From contig VBIS01000083.1 in NCBI GenBank assembly GCA_005880605.1, positions 1 to 21,190 of the forward strand: a DNA stretch of 21,190 nt. Reading direction: 5' to 3'. The position numbers and the translations under genes are program-made. Under the pieces are notes generated by a model that was given only the letters and a program-made list of their open reading frames with translations, was not told where the DNA came from and made no database searches. The stretch's first letter is position 1. Each line of letters opens with the position of its first letter. The stretch comes from Chloroflexota bacterium. GTDB taxonomy: Bacteria; Chloroflexota; Dormibacteria; CF-121. Shown here piece by piece: positions 1 through 7,149 of this stretch.

Positions 1-17
1 AGACGCAAGTGGTTGGA

Positions 18-650
18 TCAGCTGGTCCAGAGAACCGCCCGGGTCAGGCCCGCGTCACCGTCGGTGATGCGCAATGGTAGTGCCGCCAGTTGCCATCGGC
101 CCGCCCGAAGGTTGAAGAGGTCCAGACCCTCGAGAATCGGGATGCCGGAACCGAGCAGTCGGTGGTGCGTCGGCGCGCCCTCGACGCCGAAGCCCTCGAT
201 CGAGAGGTAATCGATGCCGACCAGCTGGACGCCGCGATCCACCATCCAGTCGGCGCCATCGGTGGCCAGGTAGACGAAGTCTGTCGTGAAGGCACGCGCC
301 GGGTGCCACAGACGGGAATTACTGGTGCGCAGCAGGATGCGGCGCGTGCCGCGCGGGATGCGCGCCCGATCTAAGTCGGCGGCGCCGATGCCGCCGCGGA
401 CGCGTCGCAGGTCGGCGACCCACGCTGGGCCGATGAAGCGCGCGAGGTCAACGCGGTCGATGCCGATCGCTCCCTTGATGAAGTGATTCGGCGCGTCGAC
501 ATGGGTGCCCGTGTGCGATCCGAGGCAGAGCTCGCTGACGTCGACCCCATCCTTCCTTAAGGTCTTGAATGGTCGGAGGCGCACAGGCGGGTTGCCGCGA
601 TAGACCGCCATGGCATCACGGATTGGAATGCTGATGTCGACGAGCTTCAT
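18..650 (-). CDS. Kynurenine formamidase / cyclase-family metal-dependent hydrolase
   Basis: A 210-residue protein of the cyclase family (PF04199), whose known members (KynB kynurenine formamidase, isatin hydrolase) are metal-dependent amide hydrolases. The signature HTGTHVDAPNHF lies at residues 46-57 and supplies the metal-binding His/Asp set (H46, H50, D52, H56); a late Glu sits in ILEGLDL at about residue 174. The length matches KynB (about 210). I chose the ATG at 650 because it gives the family's normal N-terminus (MKLVDIS). The open frame continues upstream to 953 but only by overlapping the debranching-enzyme gene. The start is 4 bases after that gene's TGA, so the two are probably translationally coupled. 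The real substrate is uncertain: no tryptophan-catabolic gene is nearby, and the genes upstream handle glycogen and glucose. The family is secure; the specific activity is not. Confidence 0.85.
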   Translation of the reverse strand: MKLVDISIPIRDAMAVYRGNPPVRLRPFKTLRKDGVDVSELCLGSHTGTHVDAPNHFIKGAIGIDRVDLARFIGPAWVADLRRVRGGIGAADLDRARIPRGTRRILLRTSNSRLWHPARAFTTDFVYLATDGADWMVDRGVQLVGIDYLSIEGFGVEGAPTHHRLLGSGIPILEGLDLFNLRAGRWQLAALPLRITDGDAGLTRAVLWTS

Positions 651-654
651 TCGG

Positions 655-2616
655 TCAGGATAAGGCGAGCGTGTGACGAAGAACCTCGGCGACACTCCAG
701 GCCTGGGCGATGCAGCCCACCGGCCGGTAGGGCGGCTCTGACTCGAAAATCTCGCTGATTGTTCCCAGCCCGGCGTCCTGGAGGTGCGCCGTGAACGGTT
801 CGAGCAACCGACGCACCGTGGGGCCCTCCCCGTCGAGGCGCTGCCTGGCATCGAGATACGGTCCGAGCAGCCAGGGCCAGACCAGGCCCATGTGATAGGC
901 CGCGTCGCGGGCACGTTGATCGCCGCGGTAGGTGGACTGGTATCGAGGGTCATCGGGACTGAGGGTGCGCAAGCCGTACGGTGTCAGCAGTTTCGCCGTA
1001 ACGACTTCGAAGGTGCGGCGGGCCGGCTCACCCTCGATCAGTGGATACACCAGCCCCAACGCGATGACCTGGTTCGGACGCAGGCTGGGGTCGTCCCCCT
1101 CGGGGGCGTCGACCACGTCGTAGCAGTAACCACCGTCCGCGAACCAGAACCGTTCCTGCGCCGATGAGTGTGCGTGCGCTGCCATCTGACGATAGGGGCC
1201 GGCCGGCCGCATGGCCCGCTCACACCAGTCGGCCATCAGCCGCAACGCGTTGTACCAAAGCGCGTTGATTTCGATGGGCTTGCCCCGGCGGGGGGTGACG
1301 ACCCAGTCTTGCACCCTGGCATCCATCCAGGTGAGCGCGACACCCTCCTCCCCACCGGCGAGGAGCCCGTCGGCGGGGTCCATCCGGATGTTATGCCGGG
1401 TCCCGCGAACATGCCAGTCGATGACGGCTTCCAGCGCCTCCAGCCGGTCGGCGATAAACCGCCAATCGCGGCTGGCGCGGAGATACGCGGCGAGGGCCTG
1501 GAAGAGCCACAAGGTGGCGTCGATCGTGTTGTACTCTGGGCGCTCCCCGCCGTCGGGAAAGCGGTTGGGAAGCAGACCCTGGTCCAAGTACCGGATGTAG
1601 GTGTCGAGCACGGCGCGCGCCTCCCATAGCGTGCCGGGCCGCATGGTAAGCCCTGGCAAGCTGATCATGGTGTCGCGACCCCAGTCCGTAAACCAGTGGT
1701 AGCCGGCAACCACGGTTCGCTGCGGACCCGGCGTCGCATCGCCGGCAATCCGCCGGATGACGCGGAACTGCTCCGCAGCAAGGACCAGCTGGCCAGCGAG
1801 GGGATGCTCCATCCCAGGCCCAAGGACCGCACCCTGATGCTGCTGGGCGTCTTGCCAGGATCGCCCGGCGTCCCAGCTCGACGGTGTCGGTTCGGTGGCC
1901 AAAATGACAGCCACGTCGGCACCGACGGCGAGCGGGACTTCGACCACGCCCGGCGTGAACAGGTCCTCCTCATCATCGAGCCCGCGCTCGCGTTCGACGC
2001 GGTGGAGCACTCGCCAGTACCAGTCCGGCTGGCTGCGGACGGTCGCCGCGGATCGAACCTCGAGGTGGCTGCGGACGCCGGCGGCATCGATGATCCATCC
2101 GTCGCCGGTCTCGCTCATATCGAAAGCGCCCTGGCCATGGCGGTGCTGGTGGTAATCGCGATGAGCGAAGAGCGGACGTAGTTGCAACGTGAGCGGGGCG
2201 CCGCTCACCAACCGGTAGGTGACGACCGTCCGCGAAATGCCCTGCTCCATCCAGATCCGTTTCTCGATAGTGCGGCCGGCGATGTTCCAGCGGAACATCG
2301 GGAGCATGCCATCGAGTTCCACGCCCTCCAGCTCGCGGTAGCCCTGGGGAAAGACCGTCCCATCCCAGTACTCCTGGGCCGAGAGGGGCTGCATGTCGCC
2401 GTCGTCAGACCGAACCCATTCTTCGAGAGCGGCCACGAGAACCATCCGCTGCACCGGCGGATTCAAGGCGGCCACCAGCAGGCCGTGGTAGCGTCGGCTG
2501 TTGACGCCGGCCACCGTCCCGGAGGCGTAGCCGCCGAGCCCGTTGGTCACCAACCACTCGCGCTGGATGGCCGTCTCGAGATGGCGGCAGGTCTGCGGAT
2601 CGAGCTGAAGCGCCAC
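655..2616 (-). CDS. Glycogen debranching enzyme, archaeal/bacterial type (GH133 amylo-alpha-1,6-glucosidase)
   Basis: A 653-residue cytoplasmic glycogen debranching enzyme. The N-terminal GDE_N domain is recognisable from EWLVTNGLGGYASGT (about residues 20-34) followed by the RRYHGLL motif. The C-terminal (alpha/alpha)6 catalytic domain shows WFTDWGRDTMISLPG near residue 310, with the Asp pair typical of the acid catalyst region. It also shows NRFPDGGERPEYNTIDATLW and, near the end, TPYGLRTLSPDDPRY and AYHMGLVWPWLLGPY, all hallmark motifs of this family. Length is normal for the single-chain amylo-1,6-glucosidase type. The start is GTG, 9 bases downstream of the glucose dehydrogenase stop. 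Known family activity hydrolyses alpha-1,6 linkages and releases free glucose; the neighbouring glucose dehydrogenase would be a natural consumer of that glucose (inference). Confidence 0.93.
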   Translation of the reverse strand: MALQLDPQTCRHLETAIQREWLVTNGLGGYASGTVAGVNSRRYHGLLVAALNPPVQRMVLVAALEEWVRSDDGDMQPLSAQEYWDGTVFPQGYRELEGVELDGMLPMFRWNIAGRTIEKRIWMEQGISRTVVTYRLVSGAPLTLQLRPLFAHRDYHQHRHGQGAFDMSETGDGWIIDAAGVRSHLEVRSAATVRSQPDWYWRVLHRVERERGLDDEEDLFTPGVVEVPLAVGADVAVILATEPTPSSWDAGRSWQDAQQHQGAVLGPGMEHPLAGQLVLAAEQFRVIRRIAGDATPGPQRTVVAGYHWFTDWGRDTMISLPGLTMRPGTLWEARAVLDTYIRYLDQGLLPNRFPDGGERPEYNTIDATLWLFQALAAYLRASRDWRFIADRLEALEAVIDWHVRGTRHNIRMDPADGLLAGGEEGVALTWMDARVQDWVVTPRRGKPIEINALWYNALRLMADWCERAMRPAGPYRQMAAHAHSSAQERFWFADGGYCYDVVDAPEGDDPSLRPNQVIALGLVYPLIEGEPARRTFEVVTAKLLTPYGLRTLSPDDPRYQSTYRGDQRARDAAYHMGLVWPWLLGPYLDARQRLDGEGPTVRRLLEPFTAHLQDAGLGTISEIFESEPPYRPVGCIAQAWSVAEVLRHTLALS

Positions 2617-2625
2617 GGTGTGGAC

Positions 2626-3726
2626 CTACGCGGTAGCGATCGTCAGCAGAGTCTTGATGTCCTCTGGCCGCCGGTCGAGTGCCGATAGGAAGTCACCGAA
2701 CGGCACTCGCCGGGTGATCAATCGCTCGAAGATTCCGGGCCATGTCTGCTCCGCCTGCTGGAAATGCTCCAACCCCATTTCGAAGTACCGACGGTTGGCA
2801 TTGACCGATCCAAAAGTCACGCGATTGCCGAGTACCATCTGCAAGTTGATAACGTCGGCCGGGATCTCGATACTGCGATTGCCCGCCGACACGCCGGTGA
2901 GGCAGAGAACGCCGTTGGTCCCGAGCTGCGCCATCGCCTCAAAGGCTACCGCGCTGTTGCCGGTGCCTTCGAGTATGAAGTCGATCTGTCCGAGCTCATC
3001 CTTGATGCCCGTCACCGGGTGGTCGACGACGCTCTGATAGGTCGCGCCCAGGTCCGTCAGGATGCGGCCCTGCAGACTTTCGGGAGCCGACTTCGCGTAG
3101 ACGTGCACCTCGAGACCACGGAGCCGCAGCAGGATCGTGCCAAGGATGCCGATTGGTCCGGCGCCGAGGACGACGGCGCGCGCCGGCTGCCACACCATCC
3201 GTTCCTGGATCCTCCACGCCTGGAACGTCGCTTTCTCCACGATGCTCAACGGCTCCAGCAACACGGCGAAGGGTCGCAGCGCCGATGGAATCTTGACCAT
3301 GAACGCCGGGGCCTCGCTGTAGTACTCGCCCATGTAGCCGTGCGCCCCCTTGATCCCGCGCTCGGTGTAGGTACCGAACAGGCACATGTCGCTCTCGCCC
3401 GCCTGGCAGTTGGGACAGGTGTCGGGCCGACGCACGGTGGAGACCACCAGGTCGCCCGGCCTGAAGCCCGACACCCCCTCCCCCACCCCTTCGACCACGC
3501 TGAGCGCCTCGTGTCCGATCACCAGGAAGTTCGCGCCGGGCGGGGGCTCGCCGTAGAGGCCCTGATTGATCTCGGTGTCGGTGCCATCGATGCCAACCTC
3601 TAGCACGCGCATCAGCGCGGTGCCTCGCGTGATCGTCGGCATCGGAAGCTCCACCTGCCGGGCACTGCCAGGTTGTTTGGGGGTCACCGCGACCGCCCGT
3701 ATGGTGGCAGTCAACGTCGTGGCCAC
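2626..3726 (-). CDS. gdh: Glucose 1-dehydrogenase, zinc-dependent MDR family
   Basis: A 366-residue medium-chain dehydrogenase closest in motif pattern to archaeal/halophilic glucose dehydrogenases, oxidising glucose to glucono-1,5-lactone with NAD(P). Visible features: GIDGTD at 45-50, where the usual catalytic-zinc Cys is Asp47, as in haloarchaeal enzymes; GHE at 71-73; the Glu of LLEPLS at 158; and the nucleotide-binding GAGPIG at 188-193. The segment GIKGAHGYMGEY and the late motif GSVNANRRYFE are typical of glucose dehydrogenases rather than alcohol dehydrogenases. The structural zinc site has only three Cys (C104, C107, C115), with Asp102 where the first Cys would be. Translation starts at GTG 22 bases after the methyltransferase gene; the Shine-Dalgarno is weak (AGGT). 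It is followed 9 bases later by the debranching enzyme. Confidence 0.88.
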   Translation of the reverse strand: MATTLTATIRAVAVTPKQPGSARQVELPMPTITRGTALMRVLEVGIDGTDTEINQGLYGEPPPGANFLVIGHEALSVVEGVGEGVSGFRPGDLVVSTVRRPDTCPNCQAGESDMCLFGTYTERGIKGAHGYMGEYYSEAPAFMVKIPSALRPFAVLLEPLSIVEKATFQAWRIQERMVWQPARAVVLGAGPIGILGTILLRLRGLEVHVYAKSAPESLQGRILTDLGATYQSVVDHPVTGIKDELGQIDFILEGTGNSAVAFEAMAQLGTNGVLCLTGVSAGNRSIEIPADVINLQMVLGNRVTFGSVNANRRYFEMGLEHFQQAEQTWPGIFERLITRRVPFGDFLSALDRRPEDIKTLLTIATA

Positions 3727-3748
3727 GACCTAATAGTAGAAAGGGTGC

Positions 3749-4444
3749 TTATCGAGTCGCCAGTAACGCAACGCGAGGCACCGGTGGCATCAGAAATATA
3801 CCGGTGTCGACCCGTACCACGCGATGGAATCCTGCCAACTGGAGTGCCCGTGAAAATTCCGCCATGGTGCGCAGCTGAAAGGCTGGCGGCAGGCCACTGA
3901 CTCGCGCACTCCAGAACAACAGCGCCGACCGCGCGCTCTTCTCAAACTCCCACAGGAGGAACCGGCCGCCAGGCCGAAGCACGCGGACCACTTCACGGAA
4001 ACTCGTCAGCAGCGCCTCATCATCGAGGTGCTTCAGCACATGGGACGTTAGGACGACATCAAATGACCCGTCCTCGAAGGGCAGATGAGTGGCCGGCGCA
4101 ACCTGCAGCCGAATGCGATCGTGCATCGCCGCCCGGGCGATTTCTCGCTCGCCGATGCGGATCAGGTCGGGCGAGACGTCAACGCCGGCCGGTGGATGGC
4201 TGAAGCCAATCCGCTCCGCCAGGGCGATCAGGATGTTGCCGATGCCGCAGCCGAGGTCGAGGACGCGGTCCTCCGCCGTGATGTTGGCCGCGTTCAGGAT
4301 GTGGCGGTACGGGGTGTTGATCACCCACAGCCCGCGACGCGAGAAGACATAACGCATGCCGATCCCGCGAAGACCACGACTGAACCATTCGCCATAGCGG
4401 TTGCCAACGGCGGTCTCGTCGATGCGCCGCGGGTTACCGCCCAC
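3749..4444 (-). CDS. Class I SAM-dependent methyltransferase
   Basis: A 231-residue Rossmann-fold methyltransferase (Methyltransf_11/25 type). Motif I is VLDLGCGIG at 61-69, the acidic end of beta 2 is GVDVSPD at 87-93, motif IV is FDVVLTSHVLKHL at 128-140, and VLRPGGRFLL follows at about 155-164. The methyl acceptor cannot be read from sequence. The GTG start at 4444 lies inside the preceding UbiA-type gene: its first 11 bases overlap that gene's end, so the two are almost certainly co-translated. This suggests it may methylate the product of the prenyltransferase, as UbiE/MenG-type enzymes do after UbiA/MenA, but it lacks enough family-specific motif to be called UbiE. A weak Shine-Dalgarno fits a coupled start. 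Confidence 0.85.
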   Translation of the reverse strand: MGGNPRRIDETAVGNRYGEWFSRGLRGIGMRYVFSRRGLWVINTPYRHILNAANITAEDRVLDLGCGIGNILIALAERIGFSHPPAGVDVSPDLIRIGEREIARAAMHDRIRLQVAPATHLPFEDGSFDVVLTSHVLKHLDDEALLTSFREVVRVLRPGGRFLLWEFEKSARSALLFWSARVSGLPPAFQLRTMAEFSRALQLAGFHRVVRVDTGIFLMPPVPRVALLATR

Positions 4445-5267
4445 TGGCCGACACTACCAGCGGCACCGCCGCCAAGGCGGCGACGGCGATCACGATCCAC
4501 TTGCCGACTAACGCGAACGGCTTGGCCCGAAGACTCAGACCGAGCACGACAGTCCCGGCCGCCATGGCGACGAGCGAAAGCGCGGTGATCGACATTTGCC
4601 CACGCCGGATGGTCAGGATCATCGAGACCAGCGTCCCGACCAGCAGCGCACCTGCGGCCACCATTTCGGCTCCAGGTCTCCCAAGCCTCACCGCCAGCGT
4701 TCGCAGCCCGGCCGCCCGGTCTCCATCACGGTCGGGAATGGCGTCGGCGAGGTGGATGGCGGCGGCCAGCGGACTGCCGCCAAGGAAGAGCACCCCAAGC
4801 GAACTTGCGGGACGCCCGGCAAGCAGGCCGATCCAGAACGGCATCAAAGGAAAGGCGATGGCGAATGGCAGAAAGCTCAGCGGGCTTGCTTTGAAACGCA
4901 GATCATAAGCCCAGCCACAGGCGAGCCCGATCCCCACAAGCAACAAGGCAACGGTTCCAAAATTGGCGAGCGTGCTCAGCAGGAAGGCTCCCACGGCGCA
5001 GAGCACGGTCACAGTGAGCGCCGTGCCGGGCGACACCAGCCCCAGCGCTATTGGTCGCTGGCGGCCGGCCTGCCGGTCGAGGTCGGCGTCGGCCCATTCG
5101 TTCAGGGCGCTGATCGAAAACTGCACCAGAAGCATGATGGCGGCGATCGACCACAACCGAAAATCGCCCAGCCCGCTCCCAAAGATCAGCGCGAAACCGA
5201 CTGCCGCAATGGTCGTGAGCAGCGACGGAATCGGGTGGACGAGCTCGAGCACTCTCCACCGCGCCAC
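4434..5267 (-). CDS. UbiA-family prenyltransferase (integral membrane)
   Basis: A 277-residue polytopic membrane protein with about eight to nine hydrophobic segments. It carries both aspartate-rich motifs of the UbiA superfamily: NEWADADLD at 56-64 (N/D-x3-D-x3-D, binds Mg-pyrophosphate) and DAIPDRDGDRAAG at 175-187. The family transfers polyprenyl groups to aromatic rings or glycerol phosphates; the acceptor is not evident. The start is taken as GTG at 5267; an alternative in-frame GTG at 5252 would remove five residues. The start codon sits inside a perfect 17-bp palindrome (5260-5276). It lies 14 bases downstream of hsp20 and overlaps the following methyltransferase by 11 bases. A quinone, carotenoid-like or lipid-modifying role is possible; I do not assign one. 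Confidence 0.86.
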   Translation of the reverse strand: MARWRVLELVHPIPSLLTTIAAVGFALIFGSGLGDFRLWSIAAIMLLVQFSISALNEWADADLDRQAGRQRPIALGLVSPGTALTVTVLCAVGAFLLSTLANFGTVALLLVGIGLACGWAYDLRFKASPLSFLPFAIAFPLMPFWIGLLAGRPASSLGVLFLGGSPLAAAIHLADAIPDRDGDRAAGLRTLAVRLGRPGAEMVAAGALLVGTLVSMILTIRRGQMSITALSLVAMAAGTVVLGLSLRAKPFALVGKWIVIAVAALAAVPLVVSASGR

Positions 5268-5281
5268 AGTGGCGCGCCCGG

Positions 5282-5653
5282 TCAGTGCGCCTGGCCCTGG
5301 TGGGTCAGCGGTTCGGTGACCACGATGCGAGTCCGTGACCCGGTCTCCTCCCTGGCGATCGGCAGCGAGACCGTCAAGATGCCATGGGTGAGCGTCGCCT
5401 TCGCGCCCTTCGACTGCACCGGCTTGGGAAGCACGACTTCACGATGCGACGTGCCCACCGACCACTCGTGCTGGAGGTAATGCTGCTGCTCCTGCGGGTA
5501 GCGCGCTTCCGCATCGACCGTCAGCTGGCGCCCCTCCAGGCTGACGGCGACCGTGTCCTGATGCGCCCCCGGCATCGGGATCGCGACCGTCAGCTGATCG
5601 TTCGCCTCATAGACGTTGACCGGGGGCGATTCCACCGCCGATTGCTTCGCCAT
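5282..5653 (-). CDS. Hsp20/alpha-crystallin family small heat shock protein
   Basis: A 123-residue small heat shock protein, an ATP-independent holdase for unfolding proteins. The alpha-crystallin domain spans roughly residues 10-110, beginning NVYEANDQLTVAIPMPGA and ending with the conserved GILTVSLPIA strand (about 91-100). The flanking N-terminal arm is very short (about ten residues) and the C-terminal tail lacks a clear IxI/V motif, although RIVVTEP could serve a similar role. The gene is sandwiched between a glutamine-synthetase-like gene (28 bases upstream) and the UbiA-type gene (14 bases downstream), so it is probably transcribed with them. No heat-shock-type operator (for example CIRCE) is visible in the short gap. 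Confidence 0.88.
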   Translation of the reverse strand: MAKQSAVESPPVNVYEANDQLTVAIPMPGAHQDTVAVSLEGRQLTVDAEARYPQEQQHYLQHEWSVGTSHREVVLPKPVQSKGAKATLTHGILTVSLPIAREETGSRTRIVVTEPLTHQGQAH

Positions 5654-5681
5654 CGCGATCTAGCCTAGCGGAGGACAGCGG

Positions 5682-7133
5682 TCAGATGCGTTCGAAGTTC
5701 CTTCGTAGCTCCCAGTCGGTGACCGCACTGTCAAAGCTCTGGCGTTCGAGCCGTGCCGAGTGCAGATAGTGGTCGACCACCTCGTCGCCGAAGGCCTGGC
5801 GTGCTACCTGGCTTTTCTCCAGCGCATTGATCGCCTCGGTCAGGTTGCCGGGCACGCGGGGAAGCTCTTTGTTCGTGTAGGCGTCGCCACGGAACTCGGG
5901 CGGCAGCTCGAGCTTGTTCTCGATGCCATGGAGTCCGGCCGCGATCGTGGCCGCGAACGCCATGTACGGATTGGCGTCGGCACCCGGGATGCGGCACTCG
6001 ACCCGCAGGCTTGGTCCGTGGCCGATGATGCGGAACCCGCAGGTCCGGTTGTCGTAGCTCCAGACGATCGAGGTGGGTGCGAACGAGCTCGCCTGGTAGC
6101 GCTTGTAGGAGTTGACGAAGGGCGCGTAGAAGAGCGAGAAGTCCCGGGCCAGCGCGATCAGCCCCGCAAGATAGTGCTGGAACAGCGGCGACATGCCGTG
6201 CGGGCCGCCGTTGGCCGAGTGAAAGAGGGCCTTATCACTCTTGACGTCCCACAGCGATGAATGGAGGTGGAACGAGCTGCCCGCCTGGGCCATCGACCAC
6301 TTTGCCATGAAGGTCACCGCCACCTGGTTGAGGGCCGCAATCTCCTTGACTCCGTTCTTGTAAACGACATGCCGGTCGGCCATCTCCAGCGATTCGGCAA
6401 AGCGCAGGTTGATCTCCTGCTGCCCGAACCCCCACTCGCCCTTGCTGTTCTCGACCGGCACCGCGGCCCCTTCCATCCCGTTGCGGATCAGGCGGTTGAA
6501 CCACTCCGCCTTGGTGCCCTGCAGGATGTGGTAGTCCTCGATGTAGCGGCCGTACGGCTGCAACTCGCGGTAGTCGCGGGCGGCCGCCTGGTCGTAGGTG
6601 TCCTTGAAGAGATAGAACTCGAGCTCGGACCCGGTCTTCGGGTTGAACCCCAGCTTGCGGGCGCGGTCGACCTGGCGGCGCAGCACCTGGCGGGGCGAGA
6701 CGGGCACCGCCTTGCCGTCCATGGTTTCGACGTCGCAGAGGATGAGGGCGGTCTTCTCCAGCCAGGGGAGCCGCCGAATCGTCGACAGGTCCGGATGGCC
6801 GTGCATATCGCCGTAGCCCGTCCCCCAGTTGGTGAATTTGAACCCCGGGAGCGGCTCGTTGTCGATGTCCATGGCCAGCAGGTAATCGCAGGCGTGTAGC
6901 CCCTCGTCGACGTGGTCGAGGAAATAGGGGCCAGTCAGCCGCTTGCCCATCAGCCGTCCCTGGAGGTCGGCGATCGCGATGATGATGGTGTCGACCTCGC
7001 CGGCCTTGGTCTGCCGGACGAGCTCGTCGAGCCTGATCTTGGCGGTCTTCGCCGGGCGGCGCGACTGTCCGTTGGCACGGTCGGCTCGCGTCGTCGTCGA
7101 TCGATCGCGCGTCGCGGTTCCTATGCGCGCCAT
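5682..7133 (-). CDS. Glutamine synthetase family protein (gamma-glutamylpolyamine/amine synthetase-like)
   Basis: A 483-residue ATP-dependent ligase of the GlnA/PuuA superfamily. An unusual basic, low-complexity N-terminus (about residues 1-32) precedes the beta-grasp domain. The catalytic domain shows GSELEFYLF (168-176, metal-binding Glu170/172), GQQEINLRF (237-245, Glu240), GSSFHLHSSLW (286-296, His289/291), NSYKRY (341-346) and RVECRIPGADANPY (377-390, Glu379), which are the metal, ATP and glutamate-site signatures. It is closer in style to PuuA/gamma-glutamylamide synthetases than to housekeeping GlnA, which is supported by the aldehyde dehydrogenase 16 bases upstream and the permease at the head of the run. 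A strong Shine-Dalgarno (AGGAGGG, 7 bases from ATG) fixes the start. The amine substrate is unknown. Confidence 0.87.
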   Translation of the reverse strand: MARIGTATRDRSTTTRADRANGQSRRPAKTAKIRLDELVRQTKAGEVDTIIIAIADLQGRLMGKRLTGPYFLDHVDEGLHACDYLLAMDIDNEPLPGFKFTNWGTGYGDMHGHPDLSTIRRLPWLEKTALILCDVETMDGKAVPVSPRQVLRRQVDRARKLGFNPKTGSELEFYLFKDTYDQAAARDYRELQPYGRYIEDYHILQGTKAEWFNRLIRNGMEGAAVPVENSKGEWGFGQQEINLRFAESLEMADRHVVYKNGVKEIAALNQVAVTFMAKWSMAQAGSSFHLHSSLWDVKSDKALFHSANGGPHGMSPLFQHYLAGLIALARDFSLFYAPFVNSYKRYQASSFAPTSIVWSYDNRTCGFRIIGHGPSLRVECRIPGADANPYMAFAATIAAGLHGIENKLELPPEFRGDAYTNKELPRVPGNLTEAINALEKSQVARQAFGDEVVDHYLHSARLERQSFDSAVTDWELRRNFERI

Positions 7134-7140
7134 GTCGAAT

Positions 7141-7147
7141 CCCTCCT
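7141..7147 (-). promoter_or_regulatory. Strong ribosome binding site of the glutamine-synthetase-like gene
   Basis: Minus strand AGGAGGG, 7 bases before the ATG at 7133. It is one of the best Shine-Dalgarno matches in the run and lies in the 16-base gap after the aldehyde dehydrogenase. It fixes the start with the basic N-terminal extension. Confidence 0.8.
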
Positions 7148-7149
7148 GC

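Noticed and set aside
651..953. N-terminal extension of the metal hydrolase frame to 311 residues
   Set aside because: The added 101 residues are Arg/Ser/Pro-rich shadow translation of the debranching-enzyme gene; the family N-terminus starts at 650.
3727..3748. AT-rich gap before the glucose dehydrogenase as a separate promoter
   Set aside because: TATTAG-like hexamers exist but no -35 element at acceptable spacing was found.
784..5480. Long plus-strand open frames opposite the minus-strand genes (for example 1168-1629, 2764-3603, 4596-5480)
   Set aside because: Composition is Arg/Ala/Gly-biased, no motif is recognisable and each lies fully antisense to a well-supported gene; high GC explains them.
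5682..7133. Calling the ligase a housekeeping glutamine synthetase (GlnA)
   Set aside because: The adjacent permease, SDR and aldehyde dehydrogenase, and the PuuA-like motif style, fit an amine ligase better, though activity is unproven.
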